Shown here one piece after another: positions 40,801-50,690 of a DNA stretch of 64,000 nucleotides. Source of the DNA: Numida meleagris (Eukaryota; Chordata; Aves; Galliformes; Numididae); assembly GCF_002078875.1 (NCBI RefSeq), contig NC_034414.1, positions 16,833,428-16,897,427 of the forward strand, written 5' to 3'. The translations under genes and the position numbers were made by a program. Each line of letters starts with the position of its first letter. The stretch's first letter is position 1. The notes beneath the pieces were generated by a model that ran no database searches, was not told the origin of the DNA, and saw only the letters and a list, made by a program, of their open reading frames with translations.

Positions 40801-41383
40801 TGCCCTAAGTCTAAGCCTTTCCATAAGCACCTTCATTCTGGAGGTATTCAAGGTCAGGCTAGAAGGAAGCCATGGGCAACTTGATATAGTGGATGATGTC
40901 CCTACCCATAGCAGGTGGTTGGAGCTAAACGACCTTTAAGATTCCTTCCAACCCGTTCTATGATTTACCAGTTTCCATAGAATAAGCTGGAAAGCTTGCA
41001 CATACCAATGGTACCACTGAGCTTGTCGTAGCCCCTCAACCCCCATGAATTCCCAGCACAATCAGTCCCCATGCTCTTGCACCATGATGCTGGCCAGGCA
41101 CCCCATATTCAGAACAAACTGGTGGTGAGCATCTCTTCCCCATTCTGCTACCTCTCACCGTTACATCCTGCCCAGCGTGGCTGCTGATAAGAAGGGCACC
41201 ACCCGGGTGCCGCCGGTAGAAGTGGCTGATATCATACACCTTCCTGTCGATCACCACCCAGCGCTCCTGTAGTGCTGGGCCCCGGCCCGTGCGCTGTGCA
41301 ACCTCCTCCCAGGTGAACCATCGCATCACTGGCTCAGCTGCTGCATCTCCATCCTGCTTCCTGTCCCCATGCTGTGGAGCCAT
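28777..41383 (-). CDS. FADS1-like: FADS1/FADS2-family front-end fatty-acid desaturase, complete, 12 exons
   Basis: A membrane-bound acyl-CoA desaturase of the endoplasmic reticulum, expected to insert a double bond between an existing one and the carboxyl end of a polyunsaturated acyl chain. Twelve exons (225, 111, 198, 102, 129, 61, 77, 98, 97, 80, 126 and 52 nt) join in phase to 451 codons plus TAG, close to the about 444 residues of mammalian FADS1/2. The domains are cytochrome b5 (HPGG at residues 59-62, probable second haem His82), membrane spans about 133-178, and histidine boxes HDLGH (186-190), HSRHH (223-227) and QIEHH (389-393). The C-terminus ends LWLDAYLHK. Exon 3, the [10 protein letters not shown] segment and QMNHIPM favour FADS1; NVEQS and the final K resemble FADS2, so delta-5 or delta-6 activity cannot be assigned. 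The start at 41383-41381 has A at -3 and G at +4. It lies in tandem upstream of CPT1A. Confidence 0.95.
29010..29135 (-). CDS. FADS1-like: Desaturase exon 11
   Basis: A 126-nt exon (acceptor TTCACAG|CTTG, donor GTGCA|GTAAGT) that completes QIEHH and codes for [20 protein letters not shown], then CAKHGIEYQ and [11 protein letters not shown]. This is among the most conserved parts of the family. Confidence 0.94.
29794..29873 (-). CDS. FADS1-like: Desaturase exon 10 (histidine box 3, first part)
   Basis: An 80-nt exon (acceptor TCCCAG|CTCC, donor CATCA|GTGAGT) coding for [21 protein letters not shown] and QIEH. The second His of box 3 is split across the next intron. Confidence 0.93.
30440..30873 (-). 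mobile_element. CR1 3' fragment in desaturase intron 9
   Basis: Reverse-orientation CR1: AAGTCCAACCATCTACC, a block around ACCACGTCCCCAGG, then CTCAGCTGCTCCTCATATG. It is diverged and ends about 135 nt from exon 9. Confidence 0.85.
31008..31104 (-). CDS. FADS1-like: Desaturase exon 9
   Basis: A 97-nt exon (acceptor TGCACAG|GATGC, donor ACCCAG|GTAAAA) coding for [18 protein letters not shown], then [14 protein letters not shown]. In mammalian FADS1 the segment after HIPM is more histidine-rich. Confidence 0.92.
31578..31675 (-). CDS. FADS1-like: Desaturase exon 8
   Basis: A 98-nt exon (acceptor TTGGAAG|GAC, donor ATTCAG|GTAATA) coding for [17 protein letters not shown] and a hydrophobic tail. 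It forms part of the second pair of membrane spans. Confidence 0.9.
32453..32529 (-). CDS. FADS1-like: Desaturase exon 7
   Basis: A 77-nt exon (acceptor ATTACAG|CTCTT) coding through [10 protein letters not shown] to KRYWV. The donor region is TGG GTG GTAAGT. I place the break before GTAAGT to keep the Val that the family has; an alternative GT three bases earlier exists. Confidence 0.88.
32605..32678 (+). mobile_element. CR1 3' tail in desaturase intron 6
   Basis: TGGATGATCTTGTAGGTC, then TTCCAACCTAGCTAATTC and ATTCTATGATTCTATGAT, the CR1 3' end with its tail repeat. Only the last part is preserved. Its start is uncertain. It lies about 76 nt upstream of exon 7 in the gene's orientation. 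Confidence 0.75.
33243..33303 (-). CDS. FADS1-like: Desaturase exon 6
   Basis: A 61-nt exon (acceptor TCACAG|CTTGG, donor CATCA|GTGAGT) coding for residues 256-275 and one base of the next codon. It contains [12 protein letters not shown], strongly conserved in FADS proteins. Confidence 0.92.
34688..34816 (-). CDS. FADS1-like: Desaturase exon 5 (histidine box 2)
   Basis: A 129-nt exon (acceptor TAAACAG|GGGG) coding for residues 213-255. It includes [13 protein letters not shown], histidine box 2, and [10 protein letters not shown]. The donor is GTGGAG|GTCAGT, a valid but weaker site with C at +3. Confidence 0.92.
34989..35090 (-). CDS. FADS1-like: Desaturase exon 4 (histidine box 1)
   Basis: A 102-nt exon (acceptor TTTTTAAG|GTCC, donor TTGATT|GTAAGT) coding for residues 179-212. 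It includes [10 protein letters not shown], histidine box 1, then KWNHLLHKF. Leu replaces the Phe or Tyr normally seen in HDFGH/HDYGH. Confidence 0.93.
35485..35935 (+). mobile_element. CR1 3' fragment in desaturase intron 3
   Basis: Plus-orientation CR1 from the end of ORF2 (GGGCTATGAGGATGATC) through AGGACAAGGGGTAATAG and GAGCAACCTGATCTAATAAG to the tail CCATTCTATAATTCTGTG. A T run interrupts it near 35583-35594. Confidence 0.88.
36178..36375 (-). CDS. FADS1-like: Desaturase exon 3 (first membrane spans)
   Basis: A 198-nt exon (acceptor CCCACAG|AAAAT, donor CCCAG|GTAAGC) coding for residues 113-178. [14 protein letters not shown] is followed by two hydrophobic stretches around [12 protein letters not shown] and [11 protein letters not shown]. 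Confidence 0.94.
37757..37867 (-). CDS. FADS1-like: Desaturase exon 2
   Basis: A 111-nt exon (acceptor TTTGTAG|GATGC, donor AAAAT|GTAAGT) coding for residues 76-112. It starts [10 protein letters not shown], with the likely second haem histidine, and ends EPTKN, as in other FADS proteins. Confidence 0.93.
37868..41158 (-). other. FADS1-like: Desaturase intron 1
   Basis: The longest intron of the gene at about 3.3 kb. It holds a CR1 tail near 40.83-40.97 kb. No other exon or gene is recognised; open frames here are short and unremarkable. Confidence 0.75.
40830..40970 (+). mobile_element. CR1 3' fragment in desaturase intron 1
   Basis: CTGGAGGTATTCAAGGTCAG, then GATGATGTCCCTACCCATAG and the tail TTCCAACCCGTTCTATGA. 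Plus orientation, short, diverged. Confidence 0.85.
41159..41383 (-). CDS. FADS1-like: Desaturase exon 1 (cytochrome b5 domain)
   Basis: Codes for residues 1-75: a short hydrophilic N-terminus, [21 protein letters not shown] and the haem-binding HPGG. The donor ACG|GTGAGA is in phase 0. The open frame extends upstream to 41485, but those codons lie upstream of the TATA-like box, so the Met at 41383 is preferred. Confidence 0.93.
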
Positions 41384-41460
41384 CCTCCTGCTCCTCTCAC
41401 TGCTCAGCCTCACCCAACAAGCCCTCCATCCTGCCTCTGTCCCAGTATATAAGGGTTGGG
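41384..41460 (-). promoter_or_regulatory. Desaturase core promoter, TATA-like
   Basis: A TATATAA word at 41446-41452 (TTATATA on the coding strand) lies about 63 nt upstream of the ATG. Transcription would be expected to start roughly 30 nt downstream of it, giving a very short 5'UTR. There is no strong CpG island here, unlike CPT1A. The start site is inferred, and a 5'UTR intron cannot be excluded. Confidence 0.4.
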
Positions 41461-42952
41461 ACATACCAACACAGCCCCCGCCCACCTCGTTTTCTCACTC
41501 AATCTTTCAGGAAATACAGGTGGTGTTGGCAAAGTGACAGCTGCAGGCAGAGCTCCTCTGAGGTTCACTCTTCCCAACTCCCACTCAACAAATCAGTCAA
41601 TCACTCAAACAAAGCTTCCCCTTTGCAGCCCAACACCTGCACTGCAATGCAGGCAGGCAGGCAGGCAAAAATTACTCAGTAACTACAGGTGTTGAGTGTC
41701 AGACCATGTAATTTCTCACTTGTGAGCTTGTTTTGTTCCCAAGACTTAAGACTTCACTAAAAAAAAAAATGCACTTCTGATTAACTTGCTGCCTTTCAAA
41801 ATAATAACCCTCTGCATCTCTGTTGGGATGTCACCACCCATTAGCCCCTTAGTGAGAAATATGAGTTGTATAGCAAGAACAGGGCAGAGAGGGGGAGGCT
41901 TCCAGTGTGCCCTTTGCACTAATAAGGCTCCTCAGAGCTCTGCACTTCATGCTTCTCTTACTTTGGGTGAGCCTAGGGAGGCAAACACAAACAGTTATGC
42001 TAGGTTCTGTTGGTAGGCTATGAAACTACTTTTTCTCCCCTACTCTCTCTCTTGTAAAATTACAACTATTAACTTCAGAAAATTAATGTTAATTACAAAA
42101 TAGAACTTGATTTGGCTTTTCTGATCTTCCTTAAGCAGTCATAGCAGTCTCATTATTCTTTCTTTTAATTTAAAAACAGACTATAAAGTCTTGAAACTAT
42201 TCTAAGGCCACACTCGAATCAGTGATTTCACTATTCCGTATAAAGAGAACACATATAAAGAGAACACATGTTAAAGCACACATTGGCATCAATCAGGATG
42301 GAGGAATACACAATGAGGATGGTTTTCAAATTATGTGACTAAACCTAAAAAAATAATTTTTCTGAGTTATCTTTTCATCATTTTCAATATTTCACTTGAA
42401 CTAATGCCCACACATTTGTAATATTTCTCACATACCTACTTGTATTTTTTCTATTTCTTTTGAGTCTGCTAGGCTCAGTTCTCACTTGGTAATAATTCTG
42501 CAGTTCAAGTTAGAAAAGGTGATCCAAATAACCTTGAGAAATCTCACAATTACTGCAGCTGAGCTGTTTAAATAGCGTTTATGTCTTTTCTCCTTTACAA
42601 GAACACATAAAAAGACTGAAGTCAGTTTCTCAGTTTAGCTCCCAATGACAACCAATAAAAAAGCTTAATAGTCATTACCATTGTGTTTCTTTGCTTCTCC
42701 ACTTCTTGTAGCAGGCAGTTAGAAAGCATAATTTCTTGTTCCTGGGCTTTGCCATCCCTCAGTCTTACTTGTATTATTTTTTCTGGACTAACATTGAGAT
42801 AAATCATCTCCAGTTCTCTGGTATACACCTTTGGGACTACAGCAGGACTTGTTCCTTTTGCCATCCCTCCTACACTGGATATCGTGAGGTTAAAAACAAA
42901 AACAAAAACCTACCAACCATGATTAATTCATGAAACAATATTTGGAAACTTC
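41461..42952. other. Region upstream of the desaturase gene
   Basis: No gene is recognised. GGCA-type short repeat at about 41650-41667 and a tandem duplication of about 16 bases (TATAAAGAGAACACA) near 42240-42270. A minus-strand frame at 42864-42622 has no recognised family. Confidence 0.5.
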
Positions 42953-43635
42953 AGAATCATAGAACACCCTGAGTTGGAAGGAGACCCACAAGGATCATCA
43001 AGTCCAACTCCTTGCTTCTTGAACTCCGGCAGCTTGGGTTCCTGCCTGCTGCTGTGGGGAGCCTGTTCCATTCCTGCCACCCTCTGGTGAAGAACCTTCT
43101 CCTAACTCCCACCTGACCCTCCCCTGATGCAGTTCCCTCCGGCCCTGTCACAGTCACCGGAGAGCAGAGCTCAGCGCTGTGCCTCCACCCCCTCATGAGG
43201 AGCTGCAGCCGCCATGAGGCCTCCCCTCAGCTCCTCTGCTCTGGGCTGAGAACACCCAGGCACCTCAGCCACTCCTCACACACCTTGCTCTCCAGATCTT
43301 TCACCATCTTCATGGATGCTCTCTAACAGCTTTATGTCCTTCTGATATTGAGGTACCCAAATGGCTCCCAGTGCTGGAGGTGAGGCTGCACAGTGCAGAG
43401 CACAGCAGGACAACCCCTTCCCTATCCAGCAGCAGTACTGGGCCTGGTGCACCCAGGGTACGGATGGCCCTTTAGGCTGCCAGGGCACACTGCTGGCTCC
43501 CATTCACTTGCCACCAGCCAGAACACCTGATTCCTTTCTGTGGGGCTGCTTTCCAGTCCCTCATTCTGTACCTATTGCCAGGGTTGCTCTATCCTAGAGG
43601 CAGAATCTGGCACTTGCTCTTGTTAAACTTCCTTG
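42953..43635 (-). mobile_element. CR1 fragment, about 0.68 kb
   Basis: Reverse-orientation CR1 starting TCAGAATCATAGAACACC and running through the 3' UTR and ORF2 C-terminus (TCAGCCACTCCTCACACACC) to a block near 43600 resembling the sequence after the FADD box. Higher GC than its surroundings. It appears to be a different CR1 subfamily from the 48.7-kb copy. Confidence 0.85.
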
Positions 43636-44917
43636 AGAAGGAACCAAGCTGTTGCATATCATACGTGATTAAGATACTTGCTTACACCCAGAAGAAGTCT
43701 ATTTAGTTACCCTCCTGCAGGCCATGGACAGCACAGAGTTCTTGAACACCAGAGAAACGTTAACTAGATGAATGACACCAAAGTCATATCTGTAGTCTCC
43801 TTTAGCCTGCACAAATGCTGAAAAATTAGTTTAATATTTGCACTGCTTGATTACTGATGGACTGCATAAGCAGCTTCCACATTTGGAAAATGTCCTAATA
43901 AGTAATTCAAGGAGACTAGGGCTGTATTAGTGCTTCCATTCCTGCCATGCTTTATACTAAGTGTGTCCCTATCTGCTAACACACCATTTGGGGGTATATT
44001 CCCTTACCCTGGCAGAAGGGGCAACTGACAATATATTTGCAACATTTCACTCTGATAAATACTTTAATTTGTCTTGAATAGCAAGAAAAAAAAAAGACAG
44101 GGTATTGATTTGCCTGATAATCAGAACATAAGATTCAGTGTTCTTTTCTCTGCTTTCTATTTTGGACCACTAGAAAATAAATTCTATGGATTGCGTAGGA
44201 TTCTTCCTTTGTTATAGTAAAAGGGTAAAATCTTTTTGACAGGTTCCTCTTTCATTACAGTTGCGTGGGCAACAGTAATAATTTCAGTAATAGATGACAC
44301 TATGAATTTTGACAACACAAGTAACTGAAAGATATAGTCAGAGCAGCCAGCCACAACACAGACACCAGAATCTCTACAAACAGGGATCTCAGAAAACAGC
44401 ACACAGTGTACAAACTGAAACAAACAAAAGAAAAAGAAAAAAAAAGCACTAATTAAGATCTGTAAGCCAAAACAAAGTATATATAAACTAAAACTAAAAA
44501 CAAACAAACAAACAAAAAGCCAACATTTAAAAAAGAATGCAATATCTAGGAGGAGAATGCAGGTTTTATCCCTGAGCTACTAATTGCTGCCTATAGCCCT
44601 TGTTCTTTGCTTTTCTTTTTTGATTCTTCATGTTCACATGGTGCCATATGTTACAGGAATGAGAAGCAGGCAATAGAGGTTAGTGCTACTTACTGGAGTT
44701 TACAGCAACAAGCAGGAAAGTATGGTATGGTAGAGACTTGAAAAGGTGCTAATGCTTTATTGACGACTTATGACATGAGTCTGTTCAACCAGACTGTTGC
44801 TATGGACAAGACACTGTCGTTCACATGGGCTGAAATAAATTTGGATCTCCTAAGACACATACCTGTACAGCTTCACACTGGTAGCCTATGCCTAGAAGCA
44901 TTATGGAAACCAAGGCT

Positions 44918-45225
44918 GTCATCTATTAACAAGCGTATGTTGTCCACAGATGGTACTGAGGTTAGGTGGCTGATCAACGGTTGTGCTAGTACGCACAGAT
45001 GACAATACTCTAAGCACAGGTGTGTATATGTTAGGGTCTACCCAGCTGGAAAGCAGCTTTGCAGAAAACGACTTAGGAGTCCCAGTGGGCATCAAGTTGA
45101 ACATGAGAAAGCAATGTGCTCATGCCACTAAGAAAGCTAATGGTATTTTTAGCTGCATTTGGAAAAGTATCACTAGCAAATCAAGAGAGGTAATCCTTCC
45201 ACTATACTCAGCACTGGTGAGGAGA
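44918..45225 (+). mobile_element. CR1 ORF2 fragment
   Basis: Plus-orientation relic of the ORF2 region downstream of the RT active site: [40 protein letters not shown]. It is broken at both ends. Confidence 0.8.
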
Positions 45226-46521
45226 GAGGCACGGAAGTCTTAAGTGTCTTAGTGTTTTCTGCTAAACAAGACACTATGTCTAGGCTCCAGACAAGGTAAG
45301 AACATAAGAACACAAGTATTGTGAATGTTTCTAAGTAGGAAGGAGACAGTTTCTTGGGCCAGGAACTTCTAAAAAGCTTGGTAGTTGTACAGCATGTAAA
45401 TGAGCACAGAATCTTTTCCGTTACCAAATGATTCAGTAAGATCTGTTCATCATCTAAGCAACTCAAGCATCAAGGACCCAAGTTGCAAAACCATTATATT
45501 CAAAGTATTTCTAACATTGATAAACAACCTAAATGGCCAGTACATGAGTGGTGCTGTGAACAAATCTCTACAAAGAAAGAACCACTTAGTAATTCCCGTT
45601 GACTGCTACACAAATTGCTATATGCCGAATACAACTTGTCATTGATAACTCACTAAAAAATTATGTCCTCCACTTCCAAGACAGCCTATATTTACCCTGT
45701 GCTTTCTCGGTTTCATTTTTTATTGTTCAGTGATCAAGATGATAAATGTCAACAGTGATGGACTCATTTCAAAATATAACAGAACATCACAACTTTTGTG
45801 AAAGTATTAAGCAGGTTACACCATGTTCCCCTCCACTTCAAAATGTTGCAACTCCATGAGCATTAACTCTCTCTTTACTGCTCTGAATGATCATGTTTTA
45901 GAGATTACCAGTAGCATGTAGTTTGATTAGAACAGCTCCTCCAGAGCCACACAGCAGAAGGACAATATTGAAACAATAAGCCATTTCTGCAAGAACTTTT
46001 AGTAAGTCTTAAGAAATTCTTAACATTGTTCATGGTCCTGAACATCTGCACAGAAGTCAAGACAGTCACATCCGCAGTTGTGATATGACTCTATTACATG
46101 CGTGGGATATCTGTGCTGAAACAGACACAAGGTTTTACAGTAGGAATGGATGAGTGGTATCTCTGGAAACAAAGTCAGGCTTCACAGGGAGAGTATATAA
46201 CTGCAGTTTGATTTTGCAGGGAAAAAAAAAAGAAAAGCCAAAGCTCAGCTTTAGTTGACATTGGCCAGTATGATGTCAGACAACAAAAAAAGGATTTTTA
46301 AAGTAAATCAAGAACAAGGGAAAGTCTAAGGAAACATTGAATTGATACTTGATGAATATGGTCAACTAACAAGTGAGGATGGAGAAAAGGCAGAGATTTC
46401 TGAGGCATTTTTTCCCACTCTTTTTAATGTCAGTGATAGATACTGGACTGCCCAGTCCTCTGAGGTGTTAAATACTGGAAAAGGCTTCTAGAGAGGTGAT
46501 TGATTCCTTGTGCTCATCAGT

Positions 46522-46705
46522 CACAGAATTGTAAGGGCTGGAAGGGACCTCTGTACATCCCCCAGTTCAACCCCCTGCTAGACCATGTTCCCTACAGCAG
46601 GTTGCACCAGAAAATATCCAGGTGGGTCTTAAATATCTCCAGAGAATAAGGCTCCACAGTCTCTGTGGGCAGCCTGTCCCAGTGCTCTTCAACCCTCAAT
46701 AATCA
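46522..46705 (-). mobile_element. CR1 3' fragment
   Basis: TCACAGAATTGTAAGGGCTG, then CCCCTGCTAGACCATG and GTGGGCAGCCTGTCCCAG: reverse-orientation CR1 3' end. Confidence 0.8.
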
Positions 46706-46744
46706 AGTGGTATTTGGATAATGGCCTTAATTATATACTTTTCT

Positions 46745-46850
46745 GGTTAGCCTTGAAGTGGTCAGGCAGTTGCACTGGATGATCTCTGTAGGTCCCTTCC
46801 AACTGAGCTATTCTATTCTATTATGTTCTCTGTTCTGCTCTGCACAAGTT
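46745..46850 (+). mobile_element. CR1 3' tail
   Basis: GCAGTTGCACTGGATGATC, then GGTCCCTTCCAACTGAG and an eroded ATTCTATTCTAT tail: plus-orientation CR1 end lying next to an opposite-strand CR1 fragment. Confidence 0.75.
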
Positions 46851-47944
46851 ATTCTATTGACAGCCATGTGGTCTTGCACTGTTATATGATGCAATGTGTT
46901 CTTTCATAATAACAGATCTTATCTTCTGCCCCCCCCAAAAACATCAGAGTATGACTCAACAGTTGCAGCGCAAAGAGATTTGCTGAATAGAAAGAGTGAT
47001 ACCATCTCTCTTCTGACACACCATACTACACCCTTTTTGGCTAGAAGAGTTGATTATGCCCTGTTTTGGTGATAACTACGCCTACAAGCTCTGGGAAGAT
47101 GCCTTAATCCCTTGAAGAAATAATGGAACCATATGTGAGCATTCTCACAGTAATCTCTCTTTTAGCTTCTTAAATTCTTCAGAAAACCCTGCAATATTCT
47201 CATTTATTTCATTCTAATTGCTTGTCAAAGCACCAGGTTACCAGTTAAAACATTGTCATACTTCAATCTAAATCAGACCAGAAGTTCCCTGTATGTAATT
47301 CAGTGCTGAAGAGGCACTAAGTATGTGCCTCTGCATGTCTGAACAAAAACATAAGAGTGTCAACAAGAAGGAGAAGCATCCCGATGTGATGGAAATTCAA
47401 AACATATTTAAAAGTCATTTGAGCCAAGCTATGCATACTGTGTTGCAATACAGGGGAAGAAACAAACTTGAATAAAATGTATATACCCTTTGTGGCATGG
47501 TGGGAACTATCACTAAATGTTACAGATGGGGAAGGACAGCTCACCGCGTACCCAGTCTGAAATTTTTTCAAGTTTCTCTCCAACTCACGCAACGCAACAA
47601 AGGATACAGATATCCCTCGAACACTGTGCTTCCTAGGGTATGTTAGCATGGAATAAATTCTAGAGTTGCTAATAGGATAAATAGAAAATAAACTGAAAAA
47701 GATGTCAAATACAAAATTATGGAGACAATTGTAGTCACATTTAAAGACACGGCATAATAGAACAGATTTTGTAACATTAATGGGGATGTGACTTCTGTTA
47801 TCAGCCTTCTTTTTCACATCTCAAACTTTACAATGCATGACAGCAATTACCTTGCTACTACAGCAGAACATAGACATAATGATCACATACAACCTCTACT
47901 CAAACCTATATGTAAAATTAAGTGCATGTTTACTTACTACAGGA

Positions 47945-48215
47945 TGCATCTGAACAGCACAAAGCTGCACCAGGGGTGGATAAGGCTGGACATCAGAAAA
48001 AAATGTATTTACCATGAGGGTGGTCAAACACTAGACCAGTGTTTCCTAGAGATGTGCTGATGCCCCATGCCTGCCAGCGTTCAGAAGGCATTTGGGCAAT
48101 GCTCTTTTTAATAGGCTTTAACTTTTAGTTAACCTGAAGTGATCAGGTGGTTGGACTTGATCTTTAAAGGCCCTTCCGAAGGAGCTATCCTGTCCCATCC
48201 TATCTCATCCCCACA
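47945..48215 (+). mobile_element. CR1 3' fragment
   Basis: GGTGGATAAGGCTGGACATC, then CATGAGGGTGGTCAAACAC and GGTTGGACTTGATCTTTAAA: the 3' end of CR1 ORF2 and UTR, diverged, in plus orientation. Confidence 0.8.
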
Positions 48216-48658
48216 GGAAGCATTCCACTTAGAACTACAAGTCAGAAATCCAGCAACGGAAACCTTTATCAGTTTAAATGACTTTATCTTGTGATATCCT
48301 TTTCCATTTCAACAGTAGCTGTTCTTCAAACTCGAACATCTGAAAATCAGGGAACTGAGTATTTCTAACTCAGTAATCAGAAAAAACTGAAAACAGAATT
48401 AAGGTTATACCCAGATCCTAACATAATTTATATGATGTCCCATTCTGGCAATTCCTCTCTTCCTCCCTCTCCCCTACATATACAAACATTTGTATTTTGT
48501 TTTAGTATTAGGACAGGATTTCTCTATATTTTCCCCAGCAGAACCAATATTTAGGCCTAGACTCATCCTATCTAATCCTAAGTTTCTAACTTCAATTATC
48601 TTCCTACATTAAGAGATTAGTTAGACTCTCCCTGGCCAATGCAATTGGATACACACTT

Positions 48659-50690
48659 AGAATCATAGAATCATAGAATTAGCTAGGTTGGAAAAGACCT
48701 ACAAGATCACCTAGTCCAATCATCCACCTACCACCAATAACCCCACTAAACCATGTCTCTCAATGCTATATCTAAATGTTTCTTGAACACCTCCAGGGAC
48801 GGTGACTCCACCACCTCCCTGGGCAGCCCATTCCAGCGCCTGACCACTCTTTCAGAAAAATAGTATTTCCTAATGTCCAGCCTTAATCTCCCCTGGCACA
48901 ACTTGAGGCCATTCCCCCTCGTCCTGTCACTAGTTACAAGAGAGAAGAGGCCGACCCCCAGCTCACTACAACCTCCCTTCAGGTAGTTATAGAGAGCGAT
49001 AAGGTCTCCCCTGAGCCTCCTCTTCTTGAGGCTGAACAATCCCAGCTCCCTCAGCCGCTCCTCATAAGGCCTGTGCTCCAGACCCCTCACCAGCTTCATC
49101 GCCCTCCTCTGAACACACTCCAGGGCCTCAATGTCTCTCTTGCAGTGAGGGGCCCAAAACTGGACACAGTACTTGAGGTGGGGCCTCACTAGGGCTGAGT
49201 ACAGAGGGAGAATGACTTCACTACTCCTACTGGCAACACTATTTCTAATACAAGCCAGGATGCCATTGGCCTTCTTGGCCACCTGGGCACTGCTGGCTCA
49301 TGCTCAGCCGAGCATCGACTAATACCCCTAGGTCCGTTTCCTCCACACAACTTTCCAGCCACTCTGCCTCAAGCCTGTAGCATTGCCTGGGGTTGTTGCG
49401 GCCAAAGTGCAGGACCCGGCACTTGGTCTTGTTGAACCTCATCCCATTGGCTTCAGCCCAGAGATCCAGCCTGTCCAGGTCCCTCTGTAGGGCCTCTCTA
49501 CCCCCAGGCAGATCGACACTTCCTGCCAGCTTGGTGTCATCTGCAAACTTACTGAGGGTGCTCTCAATGCCCTCATCCAGGTCGTCAATAAAGATATTGA
49601 AGAGGACAGGCCCCAGCACCGACCTCTGGGGAACACCACTCGTGACCGGTCACCAGCTGGATTTAACTAACTCCATTCACCACCACTCTCTGGGCCCGGC
49701 CCTCCAGCCAGCTCCTTACCCAGCAAGGAGTGTACCTGTCCAAGACACAGGCTTCCAGTTTCTCCAGGAGAATACTGTGGGAGACAGTGTCAAAGGCTTT
49801 GCTGAAGTCTAGGTAGACCACATCAACAGCCTTTCCCTCATCCACCAGACGGGTCACTCGATCATAGAAGGAGATCCGGTTGGTCAAGCAGGACCTGCCC
49901 TTCACAAATCCATGCTGGCTGGGCCTGATCCCCTGGTTGTCCTGCAAATGCCACATGATCTCCCTCAGGACAATCCATAACCTTCCCTGGCACTGAGGTC
50001 AGGCTGACAGGCCTGTAGTTCCCCAGATCCTCCTTACAACCCTTCTTGTAGATTGGAGTCACATTGGCAAGTCTACAGTCTTCTGGGACCTCTCCAGTTG
50101 ACCAGGAACACCAATAGATGATGGAAAGCAGCTTGGCTATCTCCTCCGCCAGCTCCCTCAGTACTCTCGGGTGGATCTCGTCCAGCCCCATGGACGTGTG
50201 GCAGTCCAGGTGGAGTAGTAGGTCTGTGACCGTTTCCTCCTGAATCATGAGGGGTTTGTTTTGCTCCCCATCCGAGACTTCCAGGTCAGAGAGTAGAGTG
50301 CTCTGAGGACAGCTGGTCTGGCTTTTAAAGACAGACGTAAAAAAGGCATTGAGAACCTCAGCCTTTTCATTGTCCTCAGTGGCCACATTTCCAGCCGCGT
50401 CCAGTAAAGAATGGATATTCTCCTTGGTCCTCCTCTTACTGTTAATATATTTGTAAAAGAGTTTCTTGTTCCCTTTAATCCCAGCAGCCAAGCTTAATTC
50501 GAGCTGGGCCTTTGCCTTTCTAATTTTCTTCCTGCACATCCTGGCAACCTCTTTGTACTCTCCCCGAGTTGCCTGTCCCTTCTTCCACAGGATGTAGATT
50601 CTCTTTTTCTCCTGGAGCCTCAGGAAAAGCTCCCTGTTCATCCACGCCGGTCTCCTTCCCCGCCGGCTCATCCACTTCTAGTGGATGTCT
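48659..50690 (-). mobile_element. CR1 non-LTR retrotransposon, 5'-truncated, about 2.0 kb
   Basis: The longest and best preserved CR1 in the window, in reverse orientation. The 3' end (48659 onward) has GAATCATAGAATCATAGAAT, the tail repeat. Going 5', ORF2 is visible in pieces: the C-terminal region (49282-48746), the RT core with the active-site FADD (within 49619-49245), VYLDFSKAFDTV (within 49956-49663), and the segment before RT beginning at 50671. Frameshifts near 49.28, 49.65 and 49.97 kb separate them, so it makes no functional reverse transcriptase. The endonuclease domain and ORF1 are missing, as is usual for 5'-truncated copies. A plus-strand open frame at 49393-49812 is its antisense shadow. 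Confidence 0.95.

Larger units (their letters stand above)
43636..48658. other. Intergenic stretch with scattered CR1 pieces
   Basis: Apart from the CR1 entries listed separately, nothing is recognised. A CAAA-type short repeat lies near 44495-44517. The 166-codon frame at 47817-47317 (minus) has no family resemblance. Confidence 0.5.

Noticed and set aside
41384..41485. Upstream in-frame start for the desaturase at 41485
   Set aside because: It lies upstream of the TATA-like box and adds residues without family similarity; the Met at 41383 has the better context.
42622..42864. 80-codon minus-strand frame upstream of the desaturase
   Set aside because: Considered as a 5' exon or another gene, but it has no family match and does not fit the intact exon 1 at 41383.
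47317..47817. 166-codon minus-strand open frame
   Set aside because: No conserved motif and no splice context; AT-rich intergenic DNA.
49393..49812. 139-codon plus-strand open frame
   Set aside because: It is the reverse strand of the CR1 reverse-transcriptase region.
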